From Lacrimispora sphenoides JCM 1415 (GTDB lineage Bacteria; Bacillota; Clostridia; Lachnospirales; Lachnospiraceae), in contig NZ_LT630003.1 of assembly GCF_900105615.1 (NCBI RefSeq), positions 4,290,501 through 4,354,500 of the forward strand: a stretch of DNA of 64,000 nt. Reading direction: 5' to 3'. The position numbers and the translations under genes are program-made. The notes below the pieces were generated by a model. The model saw only the letters and a program-made list of their open reading frames with translations, searched no databases and was not told the origin of the DNA. Of this stretch, positions 1 to 9,142 are shown piece by piece. The stretch's first letter is position 1, and the number at the start of each line of letters is the position of its first letter.

Positions 1-776
1 TGAAGCAGTTAAAGAAAAATATCATTATATGGTCACTATCCATGGGCGGACTGATCTTCCTGATGCTGCCGGCTTACCTTGGCTTTATCTCAGGGTCTGA
101 TGCTCTGGTGACAGAGGCAATAAAAAACAACCCAATATTTGAAGCTTTGGGAGTCAGCGCCGCTTTCGTAATGACCCCTCTTGGCATGTTCAGCTTTTTA
201 AACAGCTTTGCCATGACAGCGGCGGCAATCCATGGAATGGGCATTGCCTTTTCCTCTCATACAAAGGAATATGCGAACAAATCAGCGGAATTTCTGCTGA
301 CGAAGCCTTATTCCCGGAACAAAGTTTTCTGGAGTAAGGTTCTTGCCTGCATGACAGACAGCCTGATCGTAGGAGCCGCCTACACCGCAGGAGCCGGGCT
401 GGCGCTTTTGACCGTCAAGGGCATCCGCATTGATTGGCCTGCGTTTCTGCTTATTGGGATATCCCTTGTGCTGGTTGAGCTGATGTTTGTGGTATTGGGA
501 ACAGCCGCAGGAACATTCTTCCCAAATGTGCGGACACCTGTGCTCATATCTTCCTGTGTTATGTTTGGCCTTTTTTGCTTAAGCTCCATGTCAAAGAAGA
601 TCCATCAGCCGGCACTGGGCTATTTTACTCCTTTTGCGTTTTTTAATCCGGTGAGCATCACGGATACCGGATTCTACCAGTGGAATTATGTGATGTGGTA
701 CGTAGCTCTTGGTGCCGGACTGCTGTATATCAGCTGCAGGACATTTCTTAAAAAGGACGTTATATTCGGAGGCTGA
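1..776 (+). CDS. ABC-2 type exporter permease subunit (5' end cut by window)
   Basis: Integral membrane subunit of an ABC-2 family exporter. The frame is open from base 3 and reads KQLKKNIIIW before the first internal Met at base 42. Bases 1-2 are TG, so the native start is probably an ATG whose A lies just outside the window, giving about 258 residues. About six hydrophobic segments are visible. The phrase LLTKPYSRNKVFWSK (around residue 100) is the amphipathic loop typical of this family, which follows the first two helices. The next gene starts 1 base after the stop and has the same architecture, so the two probably form a heterodimeric permease whose ATPase lies upstream, outside the window. 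Substrate unknown. Confidence 0.8.
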   Translation, partial: KQLKKNIIIWSLSMGGLIFLMLPAYLGFISGSDALVTEAIKNNPIFEALGVSAAFVMTPLGMFSFLNSFAMTAAAIHGMGIAFSSHTKEYANKSAEFLLTKPYSRNKVFWSKVLACMTDSLIVGAAYTAGAGLALLTVKGIRIDWPAFLLIGISLVLVELMFVVLGTAAGTFFPNVRTPVLISSCVMFGLFCLSSMSKKIHQPALGYFTPFAFFNPVSITDTGFYQWNYVMWYVALGAGLLYISCRTFLKKDVIFGG

Positions 777-777
777 C

Positions 778-1578
778 ATGAAAATGATCTATTTAAAAGA
801 ACTGAAGCTTACGCGGAAAATGCTGATGATATGGCTTGTGTTAATCGTGATGCTTACAGGATTTGCAGCTATAGAATTTATTGTGTTAAAAGATGCCATG
901 GGAGAAATTGCCGCTCTGGCTGAAAGCTTTCCCAAAATCATATTGATTTTATTTGGATTAAATGGAGTGAGAATCGACACCCCCCTGGGCGCTTATCAGT
1001 GTATGGTATTCTGGACCAACCTGCTTGCCTTCTTTTATGCGGGATTTTCAGGGGTATTTGCCGTTTCCAGAGAAGAGAGGTTCGGTACAAGTGAATTCTT
1101 ATTCTCAAAACCCTATAAGCGTTCCACAATTGTCTGGGCAAAAATCTGGGCAGCTGTAACAAACCTTATGGTATTTTCTCTTACCGTCGGAATAATGTCA
1201 TATTTATGCATCATCCTCCCTCTGGGCGATCTAAGGATAACCGGTACTCATATCATCACAACCCTTGGGATCCTTCTTACCCAAATCGTGCTGTTTTCCA
1301 TCGGACTTTTCATCTCAGGCCTTACAAAAAGCTATAAAGCCGCAAGCCTTTATACATTGCTAACGGTTGCGGCATTTTATGTGATCAGCTTTGCCCTTGA
1401 TTATACCGGTATCATGGCTTTTTTAAAGGTACTGACACCCGTAGGTTATTTTAATGTGGTTTCGGTTTCGGAAAACGGATTAAGCCCTTTTTATATCCTC
1501 CTTTCCTTGATCATTACTCTGGCCGGTTGTTTCATGACAGTCAGGCTTTACGAAAGAAAAGATCTGCACGCTTCGTAA
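778..1578 (+). CDS. ABC-2 type exporter permease subunit
   Basis: Second membrane subunit of the same exporter, 266 residues. I chose the ATG at 778 because a GGAGG lies just upstream at the end of the preceding gene; the frame stays open further upstream but without a ribosome binding site. Six predicted transmembrane segments. The loop EFLFSKPYKRSTIVWAK is the counterpart of LLTKPYSRNKVFWSK in the upstream gene, so the two proteins are distant paralogues. Spacing of 1 base implies translational coupling. A substrate cannot be named; members of this class export antibiotics, peptides or lipids. Confidence 0.8.
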   Translation: MKMIYLKELKLTRKMLMIWLVLIVMLTGFAAIEFIVLKDAMGEIAALAESFPKIILILFGLNGVRIDTPLGAYQCMVFWTNLLAFFYAGFSGVFAVSREERFGTSEFLFSKPYKRSTIVWAKIWAAVTNLMVFSLTVGIMSYLCIILPLGDLRITGTHIITTLGILLTQIVLFSIGLFISGLTKSYKAASLYTLLTVAAFYVISFALDYTGIMAFLKVLTPVGYFNVVSVSENGLSPFYILLSLIITLAGCFMTVRLYERKDLHAS

Positions 1579-1586
1579 AAGCGGCT

Positions 1587-1629
1587 GTAAATATAATAAA
1601 GGAACCGGGCTATTTAATAGCCCAGTTCC
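1587..1629 (-). terminator. Intrinsic terminator of the LUD-domain gene
   Basis: A 14-bp inverted repeat (GGAACCGGGCTATT with its near-perfect complement at 1616-1629) is followed on the minus strand by a T-rich tail (TTTATTATATTT). The stop codon of the LUD gene lies inside the stem. It may also stop the convergent exporter operon. Confidence 0.75.
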
Positions 1630-2252
1630 TCATTAACAAGGATCACTTTAATCCTGTCTTTTATAAATTGGCCTGTAATCAAAACAAAATCATTACAGAT
1701 CCTCTCCCTGTGTCCGCAGTCAATGCAGCGGCCAAGGGTGGTACAGGGAGTTGACTTGTTGAGACGCTTTGCATCCAGGGGAGCCGCGACCTGCCTGGTT
1801 CTTTTTACAGCTGCCTCCACATGTTCCGTTATCTTGTTCGTACCTGCAACAACGATGACCTGCTCTGGCCCGTACAGCATGGGGGCCACCCTGCTTCCAT
1901 TGCCGTCAATGTTAAAGATCTTCCCGTCCCCGGTAATCGCGTTGGCTCCGGTGATAAACGTGTCTGCCGAAAAATTCTTAAGGTATATCTCCCGTTTTCC
2001 TTCCCTGGTAAGAGAAGGATCATACTTATCCAGAAAATCCACATCCCTTTTTCTTAAATCTTCAAACACTCCCGTCTGTTCCAGTGTGACAGAATCTCCG
2101 CATCCTACAGTCGTCCCATCCGGGATAAGCCTTCTTAGAAGCTCCAGAAGTTCATTTTTATCCTGAACCAGATAACCTGCCATGTTATTCCGCTCCAGAC
2201 GTTTTATCAATAAGGGAATGTCCGGCCCGTTTTTTTGTGAATAAAGATCCAT
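1614..2252 (-). CDS. LUD-domain protein (LutC/YkgG-like, DUF162 family)
   Basis: A 212-residue protein of the LUD family, whose best known members (LutC) take part in lactate oxidation; many stand-alone clostridial members have no proven role. Family signs are the glycine-rich VGCGDSVTL near residue 50, the FITGANAITGDGKI block, and the C-terminal cysteine cluster TPCTTLGRCIDCGHRERIC, which could hold a metal. No LutA or LutB gene is nearby. I chose the ATG at 2252, which has GGAGGAAAAATCA in front; 28 further codons upstream are open but have no ribosome binding site. Its start lies 68 bases inside the end of the EamA gene, so expression is probably coupled. Confidence 0.75.
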   Translation of the reverse strand: MDLYSQKNGPDIPLLIKRLERNNMAGYLVQDKNELLELLRRLIPDGTTVGCGDSVTLEQTGVFEDLRKRDVDFLDKYDPSLTREGKREIYLKNFSADTFITGANAITGDGKIFNIDGNGSRVAPMLYGPEQVIVVAGTNKITEHVEAAVKRTRQVAAPLDAKRLNKSTPCTTLGRCIDCGHRERICNDFVLITGQFIKDRIKVILVNEELGY

Positions 2253-3117
2253 TGATTTTTCCTCCAAAGTTAAACATAAGGATCCCAGACAAAATGATTG
2301 CGCCGCCGGTGAGTGTCGCCTTGTCCGGAACCTCATGTATCATTAGAAAACCGAAAACACTTGTTAAAAAAGGAGTCAAAAACATATAATTGCTGACCTG
2401 TGACGTCTGTTTTGCCTTCGCAAATGCCTTTGACCATGACACATAGGCAATAGCGCTGGAGCCTATTCCCAGGGTCACAACATAGAATATCTGGATTCCG
2501 GGGGCATGGACCGCCTCATTTACAGATGACGGAAGAAATATGGCAAGAAACAGCGTACCAAAGAAAATACTAAAGGCGCAGGATTGCAGCGCCTGATAAG
2601 TTTTTGTCAACTTTCTCTGCAAAAGATTGTAAATACTGACCAGCAAAGCTGCAAGGAACAGCCAGAACAAGCCGGAATTAATGGAAAATACCCCATTCAT
2701 CAAGGTCAGTACCAATACTCCGATGAACTGGATCCCAATGGCTGCCCACTGGAAGCCCAGCAGCCTTTCCCTGTAAAAAAAACGGGCCAGAAGCGCGGTA
2801 ATAACCGGAACCGTGGCGAGAACAACGCTGCCGGTGGAAGCCGTTACCATATTCTGCCCTTTGTTAAAGGCAATCATGTAAAAGAAAAAACCGGTTGCCC
2901 CGGAAGCCATGAACCACCAGACATCTCTCTTTTGGGGCAGCCTCATCTTCGTAACGACCACCACCGCAATCAGAGCGAGAGACGCCACCACATATCGGAG
3001 GAATCCCAGGGAAAATGGAGAAAAATACTGAAGAGCCAGCTTAGTGAACACATAGGCCAGTGACCAGAAAAAAATGGTTATGGCCGCATAGGGATGAAAA
3101 CTTTCTTTCCATTTCAT
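2185..3117 (-). CDS. EamA/DMT-family transporter
   Basis: Ten-helix inner-membrane exporter of the drug/metabolite transporter superfamily, 310 residues, with two EamA halves (roughly residues 8-140 and 150-285). The first helix FFWSLAYVFTKLAL and the FLRYVVASLAL segment are typical. Substrate unknown; relatives export amino acids, nucleotides or drugs. The 3' end runs 68 bases into the LUD gene on the same strand, an unusually long tandem overlap. Upstream (3118-3250) is a gene-free stretch that ends with the terminator of citrate synthase, so this is the first gene of its two-gene unit. Confidence 0.85.
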   Translation of the reverse strand: MKWKESFHPYAAITIFFWSLAYVFTKLALQYFSPFSLGFLRYVVASLALIAVVVVTKMRLPQKRDVWWFMASGATGFFFYMIAFNKGQNMVTASTGSVVLATVPVITALLARFFYRERLLGFQWAAIGIQFIGVLVLTLMNGVFSINSGLFWLFLAALLVSIYNLLQRKLTKTYQALQSCAFSIFFGTLFLAIFLPSSVNEAVHAPGIQIFYVVTLGIGSSAIAYVSWSKAFAKAKQTSQVSNYMFLTPFLTSVFGFLMIHEVPDKATLTGGAIILSGILMFNFGGKINGSLFTKKRAGHSLIDKTSGAE

Positions 3118-3241
3118 TTTTGCACCTTGCCTTTAGCCGTAAATTATAGTTACATTTCTGTTTCCTTATAATTTACCACGGAATTGCCATAAAGAAAAGA
3201 AGAAATGAAACGAGATTATGGAATCCTAACGGTAACTATCA

Positions 3242-3274
3242 CAAAAAACAGGGCAGCCTGCTATCAGGCTGCCC
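3242..3274 (-). terminator. Intrinsic terminator of citrate synthase
   Basis: Perfect 10-bp stem GGGCAGCCTG / CAGGCTGCCC with a 4-base loop (3251-3274), followed on the minus strand by TGTTTTTTG. It lies 33 bases past the citrate synthase stop. Confidence 0.9.
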
Positions 3275-3306
3275 AATATAAAATCCATATATATTTCCCG
3301 CATGAC

Positions 3307-4662
3307 CTATCGGTCACCCAAAGATTTATACTCTTCTTCCTGCATCACACTGATGTAGGCAGGACGGATGATCTTATCCATGTTGATAAGCTCTTCGATC
3401 CGGTGGGCACTCCATCCCACAATTCTTGCGATGGCAAAGATCGGGGTGAATAATTCATTGGGAATATCCAGCATGCTGTACACAAAGCCGCTGTAAAAGT
3501 CCACGTTCGCGCTTACGCCCTTATAGATCTTTCTTTCATCTGCAATGACTTGAGGAGCCAGACGCTCGATCATGGAGTAGAGGTTAAAGTCATCCAGACG
3601 TCCTTTTTCCTCTGATAATTGCTTAACAAAGCCTTTAAAAATTTCTGCACGGGGATCAGACTTGGAATAAACCGCATGTCCCATACCATATATAAGACCT
3701 TTCCGGTCAAATGCTTCCTTATGAAGAAGCTTTCTCAAGTACTTCTCCACTTCCTCTTCATCCTTTAAGTCATGGACTTCCTTCCTCAAATCCTCCATCA
3801 TTTCCACAACCTTAATATTGGCACCGCCATGCTTGGGCCCCTTTAAAGAGGCAAGTGCAGCTGCAACCACGCTGTATGTGTCCGTACCGGAGGAAGTGAC
3901 CACATGAGTCGTAAAGGTGGAGTTATTTCCTCCTCCATGCTCCATATGAAGGATCAGGGCCAGGTCAAGAACATGGGCTTCCACCTTAGAATACTTCATA
4001 TCCGGCCTTAATAGCCTTAAAATATTTTCTGCCGTGGACAGCTTTTCATCCGGCCTGTGGATATACATGCTTCCCCCTCTCTCATAATGGTTAAATGTAT
4101 GATATCCATAAACTGCCAGCATTGGCATAACGCTGATTAACATCAGACTCTGGCGAAGCACATTGGGAACAGATATGTCACTGGCCTTATCATCATAAGA
4201 AGACAGAGTAAGAATACTTCTGGCAAGGCAGGACATCATATCCTGGCTCGGCGCCTTCATAACCACATCTCTGACAAAATTGGTAGGCAGAGTCCGGCTG
4301 TAGCCCAGAGTTTTGGTAAAGCGCTCCAGCTGGCTTTCGTCTGGCAGATCTCCGAAAAGAAGGAGGTAGGCAATTTCCTCAAAACCATAACGCCCTTCCC
4401 TGACGACGCCGTTTACCAGGTCATGAATGTTATATCCCCGGTAAAACAACTGGCCTTCACATGGGACCTTTTCTCCATTAACGGTCTTGTTTGATAAAAT
4501 CTTTGATACCTTGGTTAATCCTGCTACAACGCCATCGCCGCTTTTATCCCTAAGCCCCCGCTTTACCTCAAATCTGTCGTAGGCTTCCAAGTCAATTCTT
4601 TCGTCATTCAAACAGATATCAGACCACTCTTCCACATTTTTCATAAATTCTTTCTGGTTCAT
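3307..4662 (-). CDS. gltA: Citrate synthase
   Basis: Condenses acetyl-CoA and oxaloacetate to citrate in the cytoplasm, feeding 2-oxoglutarate and glutamate synthesis in an incomplete anaerobic citric-acid route. The 451-residue protein shows the family landmarks: His242 in EHGGGNN, His278 in GPKHGGAN, His329 in GMGHAVY followed by DPRA, and Asp388 in VDFYSG; the last three correspond to the catalytic triad of the E. coli enzyme. I chose the ATG at 4662 because AGAGGTG sits 6 bases in front; a GTG three codons upstream overlaps that site. It is a single-gene unit with its own terminator. Glutamate dehydrogenase, later in the same pathway, is at 55.9 kb. Confidence 0.95.
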   Translation of the reverse strand: MNQKEFMKNVEEWSDICLNDERIDLEAYDRFEVKRGLRDKSGDGVVAGLTKVSKILSNKTVNGEKVPCEGQLFYRGYNIHDLVNGVVREGRYGFEEIAYLLLFGDLPDESQLERFTKTLGYSRTLPTNFVRDVVMKAPSQDMMSCLARSILTLSSYDDKASDISVPNVLRQSLMLISVMPMLAVYGYHTFNHYERGGSMYIHRPDEKLSTAENILRLLRPDMKYSKVEAHVLDLALILHMEHGGGNNSTFTTHVVTSSGTDTYSVVAAALASLKGPKHGGANIKVVEMMEDLRKEVHDLKDEEEVEKYLRKLLHKEAFDRKGLIYGMGHAVYSKSDPRAEIFKGFVKQLSEEKGRLDDFNLYSMIERLAPQVIADERKIYKGVSANVDFYSGFVYSMLDIPNELFTPIFAIARIVGWSAHRIEELINMDKIIRPAYISVMQEEEYKSLGDR

Positions 4663-4871
4663 CAGGCACACCTCTTTCTGAAATCAGGTTGTCTAGTTCC
4701 ACTTTATTCTTCCCATTGGGCTTTCTAAGCCAGCGTCAACCCCTTTCCTCTGCTGCAGAATCTTTCTATCGTTAAATTTTGAACTTTTCAATATAATATA
4801 AAATTTTATAAAAAAAAGCAAGATATATTTATGTGTTGTGCCAAGCGCTATATTTGTGAAGGCCTGATATA

Positions 4872-4900
4872 TTGACAAATACTCTTTCAAATCTTATACT
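4872..4900 (+). promoter_or_regulatory. Sigma-A type promoter of the TRIC-like gene
   Basis: TTGACA at 4872-4877, a 17-base spacer, then TATACT at 4895-4900, 41 bases before the start codon of the next gene. This is the best match to the vegetative consensus that I found in the window. The rest of the 278-base gap to citrate synthase is AT-rich and shows no other clear element. Confidence 0.75.
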
Positions 4901-4940
4901 TTCCTTAATTTCCCATTGAGGAATGTACCGGAGGTTGTTC

Positions 4941-5591
4941 ATGAAAATAGAATTTTCCCTGTTTTTCTTTATAGAAGTCATAGGAACCATAGCCTTTGCA
5001 TCATCCGGAGCCATGGTTGCCATTAAAAAACAGCTGGATCTGCTTGGAGTCATTGTTTTAGGTGTCACCACAGCCGTAGGAGGCGGTATGCTAAGGGATA
5101 TTATCATAGGAAATGTACCTCCTGCCCTTTTTAAAGACCCAATCTATGTATTGCTGGCCTTTATAACGGTTATGCTTTTATTTATTATAGTAAGGCTGAA
5201 CCAGAAAATCCTGGATGGACGCTCCATTGAAACTTATGAAAAGGTTATGAACATATTTGATGCAATCGGACTTGGTGCTTTTACCGTAGTAGGAATCGAT
5301 ACAGCTGTGCTTTCCGGCTATGGAGATTACCATTTTCTCATCATCTTTTTAGGCGTCATTACCGGAGTTGGAGGAGGCATTCTGCGGGACATTATGGCTG
5401 GACAAACCCCCTATGTCCTTAGAAAACATATTTATGCCTGTGCTTCCATTGCAGGCGCTCTCCTTTATGCCTGGCTTTTGAACTGCATTGATGGCAATAT
5501 CGCCATGCTGATCGGCGCCTGCTCCGTCGTTTTGATCCGCCTGCTTGCAACCCACTTTTGCTGGGACTTACCTACCGCAACAAAAAAATAA
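4941..5591 (+). CDS. TRIC-like (UPF0126/YicG family) membrane protein
   Basis: A 216-residue protein with about seven transmembrane helices, built from two repeats. Each repeat has a glycine-rich LGVTTAVGGGMLRDII or LGVITGVGGGILRDIM motif (near residues 40 and 135), the signature of the UPF0126 family. Bacterial members are homologous to trimeric intracellular cation (TRIC) channels and probably conduct small ions; some have been proposed to act on glycine. I chose ATG 4941 because of the GGAGG 6 bases in front. It is followed 20 bases later by the TIGR01906 gene, so both probably share the promoter at 4872. Confidence 0.85.
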   Translation: MKIEFSLFFFIEVIGTIAFASSGAMVAIKKQLDLLGVIVLGVTTAVGGGMLRDIIIGNVPPALFKDPIYVLLAFITVMLLFIIVRLNQKILDGRSIETYEKVMNIFDAIGLGAFTVVGIDTAVLSGYGDYHFLIIFLGVITGVGGGILRDIMAGQTPYVLRKHIYACASIAGALLYAWLLNCIDGNIAMLIGACSVVLIRLLATHFCWDLPTATKK

Positions 5592-5611
5592 TTCTCTTAA
5601 GGAGGAATTCC

Positions 5612-6313
5612 ATGAACCGTTTGCTTCAAAATACTGCTGGAATCATATTTACCTTCTGCCTTATGATCGTGCTCTTATTTACCTCGGTGGAGGCAGCCGT
5701 TTACTGGGTTCCAGGATACTTTGAAAAAGAATATAACAAATATCAAGTGACTCAGGCAGTCTCCATGACAATGGATGATCTCCTTGATGTTACCGGTGAA
5801 ATGATGTCTTACCTGCGGGGAAAGAGGGATAACCTTCACGTAGATACCACCATGGGAGGCGTAGAACGGGAATTTTTTAATGCCCGTGAAATCGCCCATA
5901 TGGAGGATGTCCGCGGACTGTTTTTAGGCGCTCTTTCCATACGGAGAGGCTGCCTTATGATTATGGTATTATGCCTCATCATTCTTCTTTTATTAAAGAC
6001 AAGCTTTACGCGAACCTTTCCCAAAGCCGTGTGCGCGGGAACTGGGATCTTTTTTGTCCTGTCCGCTGTCATAGCTTTCATTATTTCCACAGATTTTACC
6101 AGATATTTTATCATGTTCCACCATATATTCTTTAAAAATGACCTATGGGTTCTGGATCCTTCCACCGATATGCTCATTAACATCGTTCCGGAAGGCTTTT
6201 TTCGGGACACGGTTGTTCTCATCGGCTTTATCTACCTTTTCTCTATCCTGCTTATCTTAGCTGTCTGTCTTTTTCTTATTGGTAAGGTTAAAAGAAAACA
6301 TCATGCAGCTTAA
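5612..6313 (+). CDS. TIGR01906-family (DUF1461) integral membrane protein
   Basis: A 233-residue membrane protein of the DUF1461/TIGR01906 family, function unknown. Recognisable family features are the N-terminal helix, an extracellular segment with FFNAREIAHMEDVRGLF (about residues 92-108), two central helices, the FMFHHIFFKNDLWVLDPSTD block, and a last helix ending in a basic tail. The start at 5612 follows a GGAGGAATTCC. It forms a two-gene unit with the TRIC-like gene and ends at a terminator. The name is from family resemblance only. Confidence 0.75.
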   Translation: MNRLLQNTAGIIFTFCLMIVLLFTSVEAAVYWVPGYFEKEYNKYQVTQAVSMTMDDLLDVTGEMMSYLRGKRDNLHVDTTMGGVEREFFNAREIAHMEDVRGLFLGALSIRRGCLMIMVLCLIILLLLKTSFTRTFPKAVCAGTGIFFVLSAVIAFIISTDFTRYFIMFHHIFFKNDLWVLDPSTDMLINIVPEGFFRDTVVLIGFIYLFSILLILAVCLFLIGKVKRKHHAA

Positions 6314-6318
6314 ATGTA

Positions 6319-6356
6319 AATCAGCTGGATAAATAGGCATATTCAGCTGGTTTTTT
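6319..6356 (+). terminator. Intrinsic terminator after the TIGR01906 gene
   Basis: AATCAGCTG pairs with CAGCTGGTT (9 bp, one wobble) and is followed by a run of T at 6351-6356. It ends the two-gene unit starting at 4941. Confidence 0.65.
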
Positions 6357-6380
6357 CGTATATAAATACGGGAAAAATAG

Positions 6381-6420
6381 CAAATAACCTTTACTTGTTA
6401 CAACAAATAACCTATACTGT
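6381..6420 (+). promoter_or_regulatory. Direct repeat and likely promoter of the dac operon
   Basis: Two copies of CAAATAACCTnTACT begin at 6381 and 6404, 23 bases apart (14 of 15 bases identical). The downstream copy contains TATACT (6413-6418), a good -10 hexamer, and the upstream copy lies over the -35 zone. This is the arrangement expected of a regulator that binds tandem sites at its own promoter; the response regulator encoded third in this operon is an obvious candidate (inference). Confidence 0.5.
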
Positions 6421-6473
6421 AGATTGAAGTATTGTCTGAAACCGAACGAAAGCTTATGGAGAGATTACTCAAT

Positions 6474-8027
6474 ATGACTCAATATATAAAAAAGATTTTT
6501 ATTTTTTTTCTGTGCCTGCCTTTTTTTGTCTCCTCTTTTACCGGGACTTCACTGGGGGCCGCAGACTGGCCTTCCGGCCCGTCTGTTCAGGCACAGGGAG
6601 CCATTCTGATGGATGCAGACACCGGAACCGTTCTGTGGGGACAGAACATACACAACCAATATTTTCCGGCCAGCATTACAAAGGTCATGACTGCGCTTAT
6701 TGTCATTGAAACATGCAGTCTTGACGAAACCGTAACATTTTCCCATAACGCTGTATTTAATGTAGAATCCGGAAGCAGCAATGCCGGGATCAATGAAGGG
6801 GACAAGCTGTCTGTCAGGGACTGCCTCTATGCCTTGCTGCTTAAATCAGCCAATGAATCAGCCAACGCCCTTGCAGAGCATGTGGCGGGAAGCACAGAAG
6901 CTTTTGCCGATATGATGAACGTACGCGCCAAGGAGCTTGGATGTACCAATACTCATTTTGCCAATCCCAGCGGTTTAAATAACCCGGAGCATTATACTTC
7001 CCCCTATGACATGGCCCTCATCGCAAGAGCAGCCTTTAACAATCCTGTTTTTGAAGATATCGACTCCACAACCTTTTATAAGCTTCCGCCTAACTCCATT
7101 AATAAAGAAGGGCTTACCATCTATCCTGGTCATAAGATGATGAGAAAAAGCACTCCTTTCTACTATCCGGGCATCATCGGCGGCAAAACAGGCTATACCA
7201 CACTGGCCGGCAATACCCTGATAACCTGTGCGGAAAAAAACGGGATGAGGCTGGTTACCATAATTTTAAAGGGATCTACTCCCCAGTATTGGACAGATAC
7301 TAAAAATCTCTTGGACTTTGGTTTTACAAATTTTGTCTCCTTAAAAGCTGCAGATTACGAAAAAACCTATAGTTCCATTACCAGCGATTTAAATTTCAGC
7401 GGTTTGTCAATCACCAGACCAGAAGCCCTGATTTTAGATCCTGACAGCAGGATCATCCTGCCTAAAACAGCTGATTTTTCTGATGCAAAGGCGGAACTCA
7501 GTTATGATATTTCATCGGGTGACCCTCCAAATTCCATCGCGAAAATAAATTACCGGTATAATGACCGGGTCGTTGGAAGTACCTTTCTGGAGGTGAATGA
7601 CGCCTTATTCCAGAACAAGGAAGCGGAAACCAGGATCGCCACCGCTCCCCAGGCCGAAGCGTCCTCCGGATCCGGCGAAGCATTAGACCCGTCTGCAGCC
7701 CAGACTTCCGTAACTCCTTCCGGAAAACGATCGGAGAAAGAAACGGAAGATTACCGGGAAAAGGCTCTAAGGCCCTTTGAGATCCCTTTAGCCGCCTGGC
7801 TGATATTAGGTAGCGTGGGAGCAATCACTGTAATAGGAGGCGCAGCTGCCTTTTTCATATATTGGAAACACAAAGACGCGCAGGATTTCCTTATCAGGCG
7901 GGAGCAGCGCATGAAACGCCTTCGGGACTCCGGTGTTTCAGCCGATGAATTCTACAGTATTCTGGAACAAAGGCGCAGTACCTATTCATCAAAACGGAAA
8001 AGACGGCGGGGAGGCCGTTTCAAATGA
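6474..8027 (+). CDS. dacF: D-alanyl-D-alanine carboxypeptidase (penicillin-binding protein 5/DacF type)
   Basis: Removes the terminal D-Ala of peptidoglycan pentapeptides outside the membrane, limiting cross-linking. The three active-site motifs of peptidase family S11 are present: Ser67-Ile-Thr-Lys70, Ser125-Ala-Asn127 and Lys238-Thr-Gly. There is an N-terminal signal segment (residues 5-28), a C-terminal PBP5-type beta domain, a Ser/Ala/Glu-rich linker, one helix at about 440-464 and a very basic cytoplasmic tail. That tail differs from the amphipathic helix of E. coli PBP5. I chose ATG 6474 (GGAGAG 10 bases in front); ATG 6456 or TTG 6432 in the same frame are alternatives. The next gene follows at 8051. 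Confidence 0.9.
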   Translation: MTQYIKKIFIFFLCLPFFVSSFTGTSLGAADWPSGPSVQAQGAILMDADTGTVLWGQNIHNQYFPASITKVMTALIVIETCSLDETVTFSHNAVFNVESGSSNAGINEGDKLSVRDCLYALLLKSANESANALAEHVAGSTEAFADMMNVRAKELGCTNTHFANPSGLNNPEHYTSPYDMALIARAAFNNPVFEDIDSTTFYKLPPNSINKEGLTIYPGHKMMRKSTPFYYPGIIGGKTGYTTLAGNTLITCAEKNGMRLVTIILKGSTPQYWTDTKNLLDFGFTNFVSLKAADYEKTYSSITSDLNFSGLSITRPEALILDPDSRIILPKTADFSDAKAELSYDISSGDPPNSIAKINYRYNDRVVGSTFLEVNDALFQNKEAETRIATAPQAEASSGSGEALDPSAAQTSVTPSGKRSEKETEDYREKALRPFEIPLAAWLILGSVGAITVIGGAAAFFIYWKHKDAQDFLIRREQRMKRLRDSGVSADEFYSILEQRRSTYSSKRKRRRGGRFK

Positions 8028-8050
8028 CCTTAGATAGCAAGGGGTTTTCC

Positions 8051-9142
8051 ATGAGTAAACAGAAAAAATTATCCAAAAAAGATCTGCTTCGAAATTGTAT
8101 AATTACCTTTATTTCTCTCCTGCTTGCCACCATCCTCTCCTACATGATGCACATACTGGGAGGATATACTAACAATGTAGGAATCATCTATATGATGGCA
8201 GTGGTGGTGATTTCCCGTTATTCCAGCGGCTATATTCCGGGAGTCATTGCCTCCTTTATTAGTGTGATCTGTGTAAACTATGTGTTTACTTACCCATTTA
8301 TGGCGTTTAATTTTATAATGGAAGGATATCCCGTTACCTTCCTTGCACTACTGGTCATTTCAACCATTACAAGCGCTACTACGACAAATTTAAAGGAACA
8401 AAGCCGTATTTTAAACGAACGGGAAAAGTTATTAATGGAAGCAGAAAAAGAGGCCTTGAGAGCAAACCTTTTACGGGCTATTTCCCATGACCTTCGGACT
8501 CCTCTCACAGGTATCATCGGCGCCAGCAACACATACCTGGAAAATACAAACACTATGGCTGAGGCAGAAAAAACCAGCCTGGTCTCCAATATCCGGGAAG
8601 ATGCCAACTGGCTTTTAAATATGGTGGAAAATCTGCTCAGCGTAACCAGGATACGGGATACCGGAGCTCAGGTATTAAAGCGGCCGGAGCCGCTGGAAGA
8701 GGTAGCTTCTGAAGCTATTGAACGCTTTCACAAAAGACTTCCTAAATCCATTGTCCGTGTGACGGTTCCTGATGAGTTCATCATGGTTCCCATGGATGCA
8801 ACTTTGATTGAACAGGTTATCATAAATCTACTGGAAAATGCCGTCTATCACTCCAATTCAACGGATCCCATCAGCCTGTCGATCTTCGTACAGGATGGAT
8901 ATGCCTGGTTTCAGGTCCGGGATCAGGGCGTGGGAATTTCCCCGGAACGGCTGAAGACTTTATTTGACGGTTACACCTCATCGCCCAACAGCAGCTATGA
9001 TTCCCATAAAGGAATGGGAATCGGGCTTTCTATCTGCAAAGCCATTGTTACTGCCCACGACGGGAACATCACAGCCGCCAATGAAGAACATGGCGCAGTT
9101 TTTACATTTACATTACCATTAGGGGAGAATGCTTATGAGTAA
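8051..9142 (+). CDS. Sensor histidine kinase, KdpD C-terminal-like
   Basis: A 363-residue membrane histidine kinase. Residues 12-110 form the four-helix DUF4118 region known from KdpD. A coiled linker follows, then the HisKA helix pair with phospho-acceptor His146 in AISHDLRTP, the N box with Asn263, and the G boxes DQGVGIS and GMGIGLS. It lacks the large N-terminal KdpD and USP sensor domains of the classical K+ sensor, and no kdpFABC genes are nearby, so I do not call it KdpD. It sits between a wall carboxypeptidase and its response regulator (8-base overlap with the latter), which suggests envelope sensing. The start at 8051 is supported by AAGGGG 6 bases in front. Confidence 0.85.
   Translation: MSKQKKLSKKDLLRNCIITFISLLLATILSYMMHILGGYTNNVGIIYMMAVVVISRYSSGYIPGVIASFISVICVNYVFTYPFMAFNFIMEGYPVTFLALLVISTITSATTTNLKEQSRILNEREKLLMEAEKEALRANLLRAISHDLRTPLTGIIGASNTYLENTNTMAEAEKTSLVSNIREDANWLLNMVENLLSVTRIRDTGAQVLKRPEPLEEVASEAIERFHKRLPKSIVRVTVPDEFIMVPMDATLIEQVIINLLENAVYHSNSTDPISLSIFVQDGYAWFQVRDQGVGISPERLKTLFDGYTSSPNSSYDSHKGMGIGLSICKAIVTAHDGNITAANEEHGAVFTFTLPLGENAYE

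Noticed and set aside
1723..2166. 147-codon plus-strand frame
   Set aside because: Antisense to the LUD gene, no ribosome binding site and no recognisable domain.
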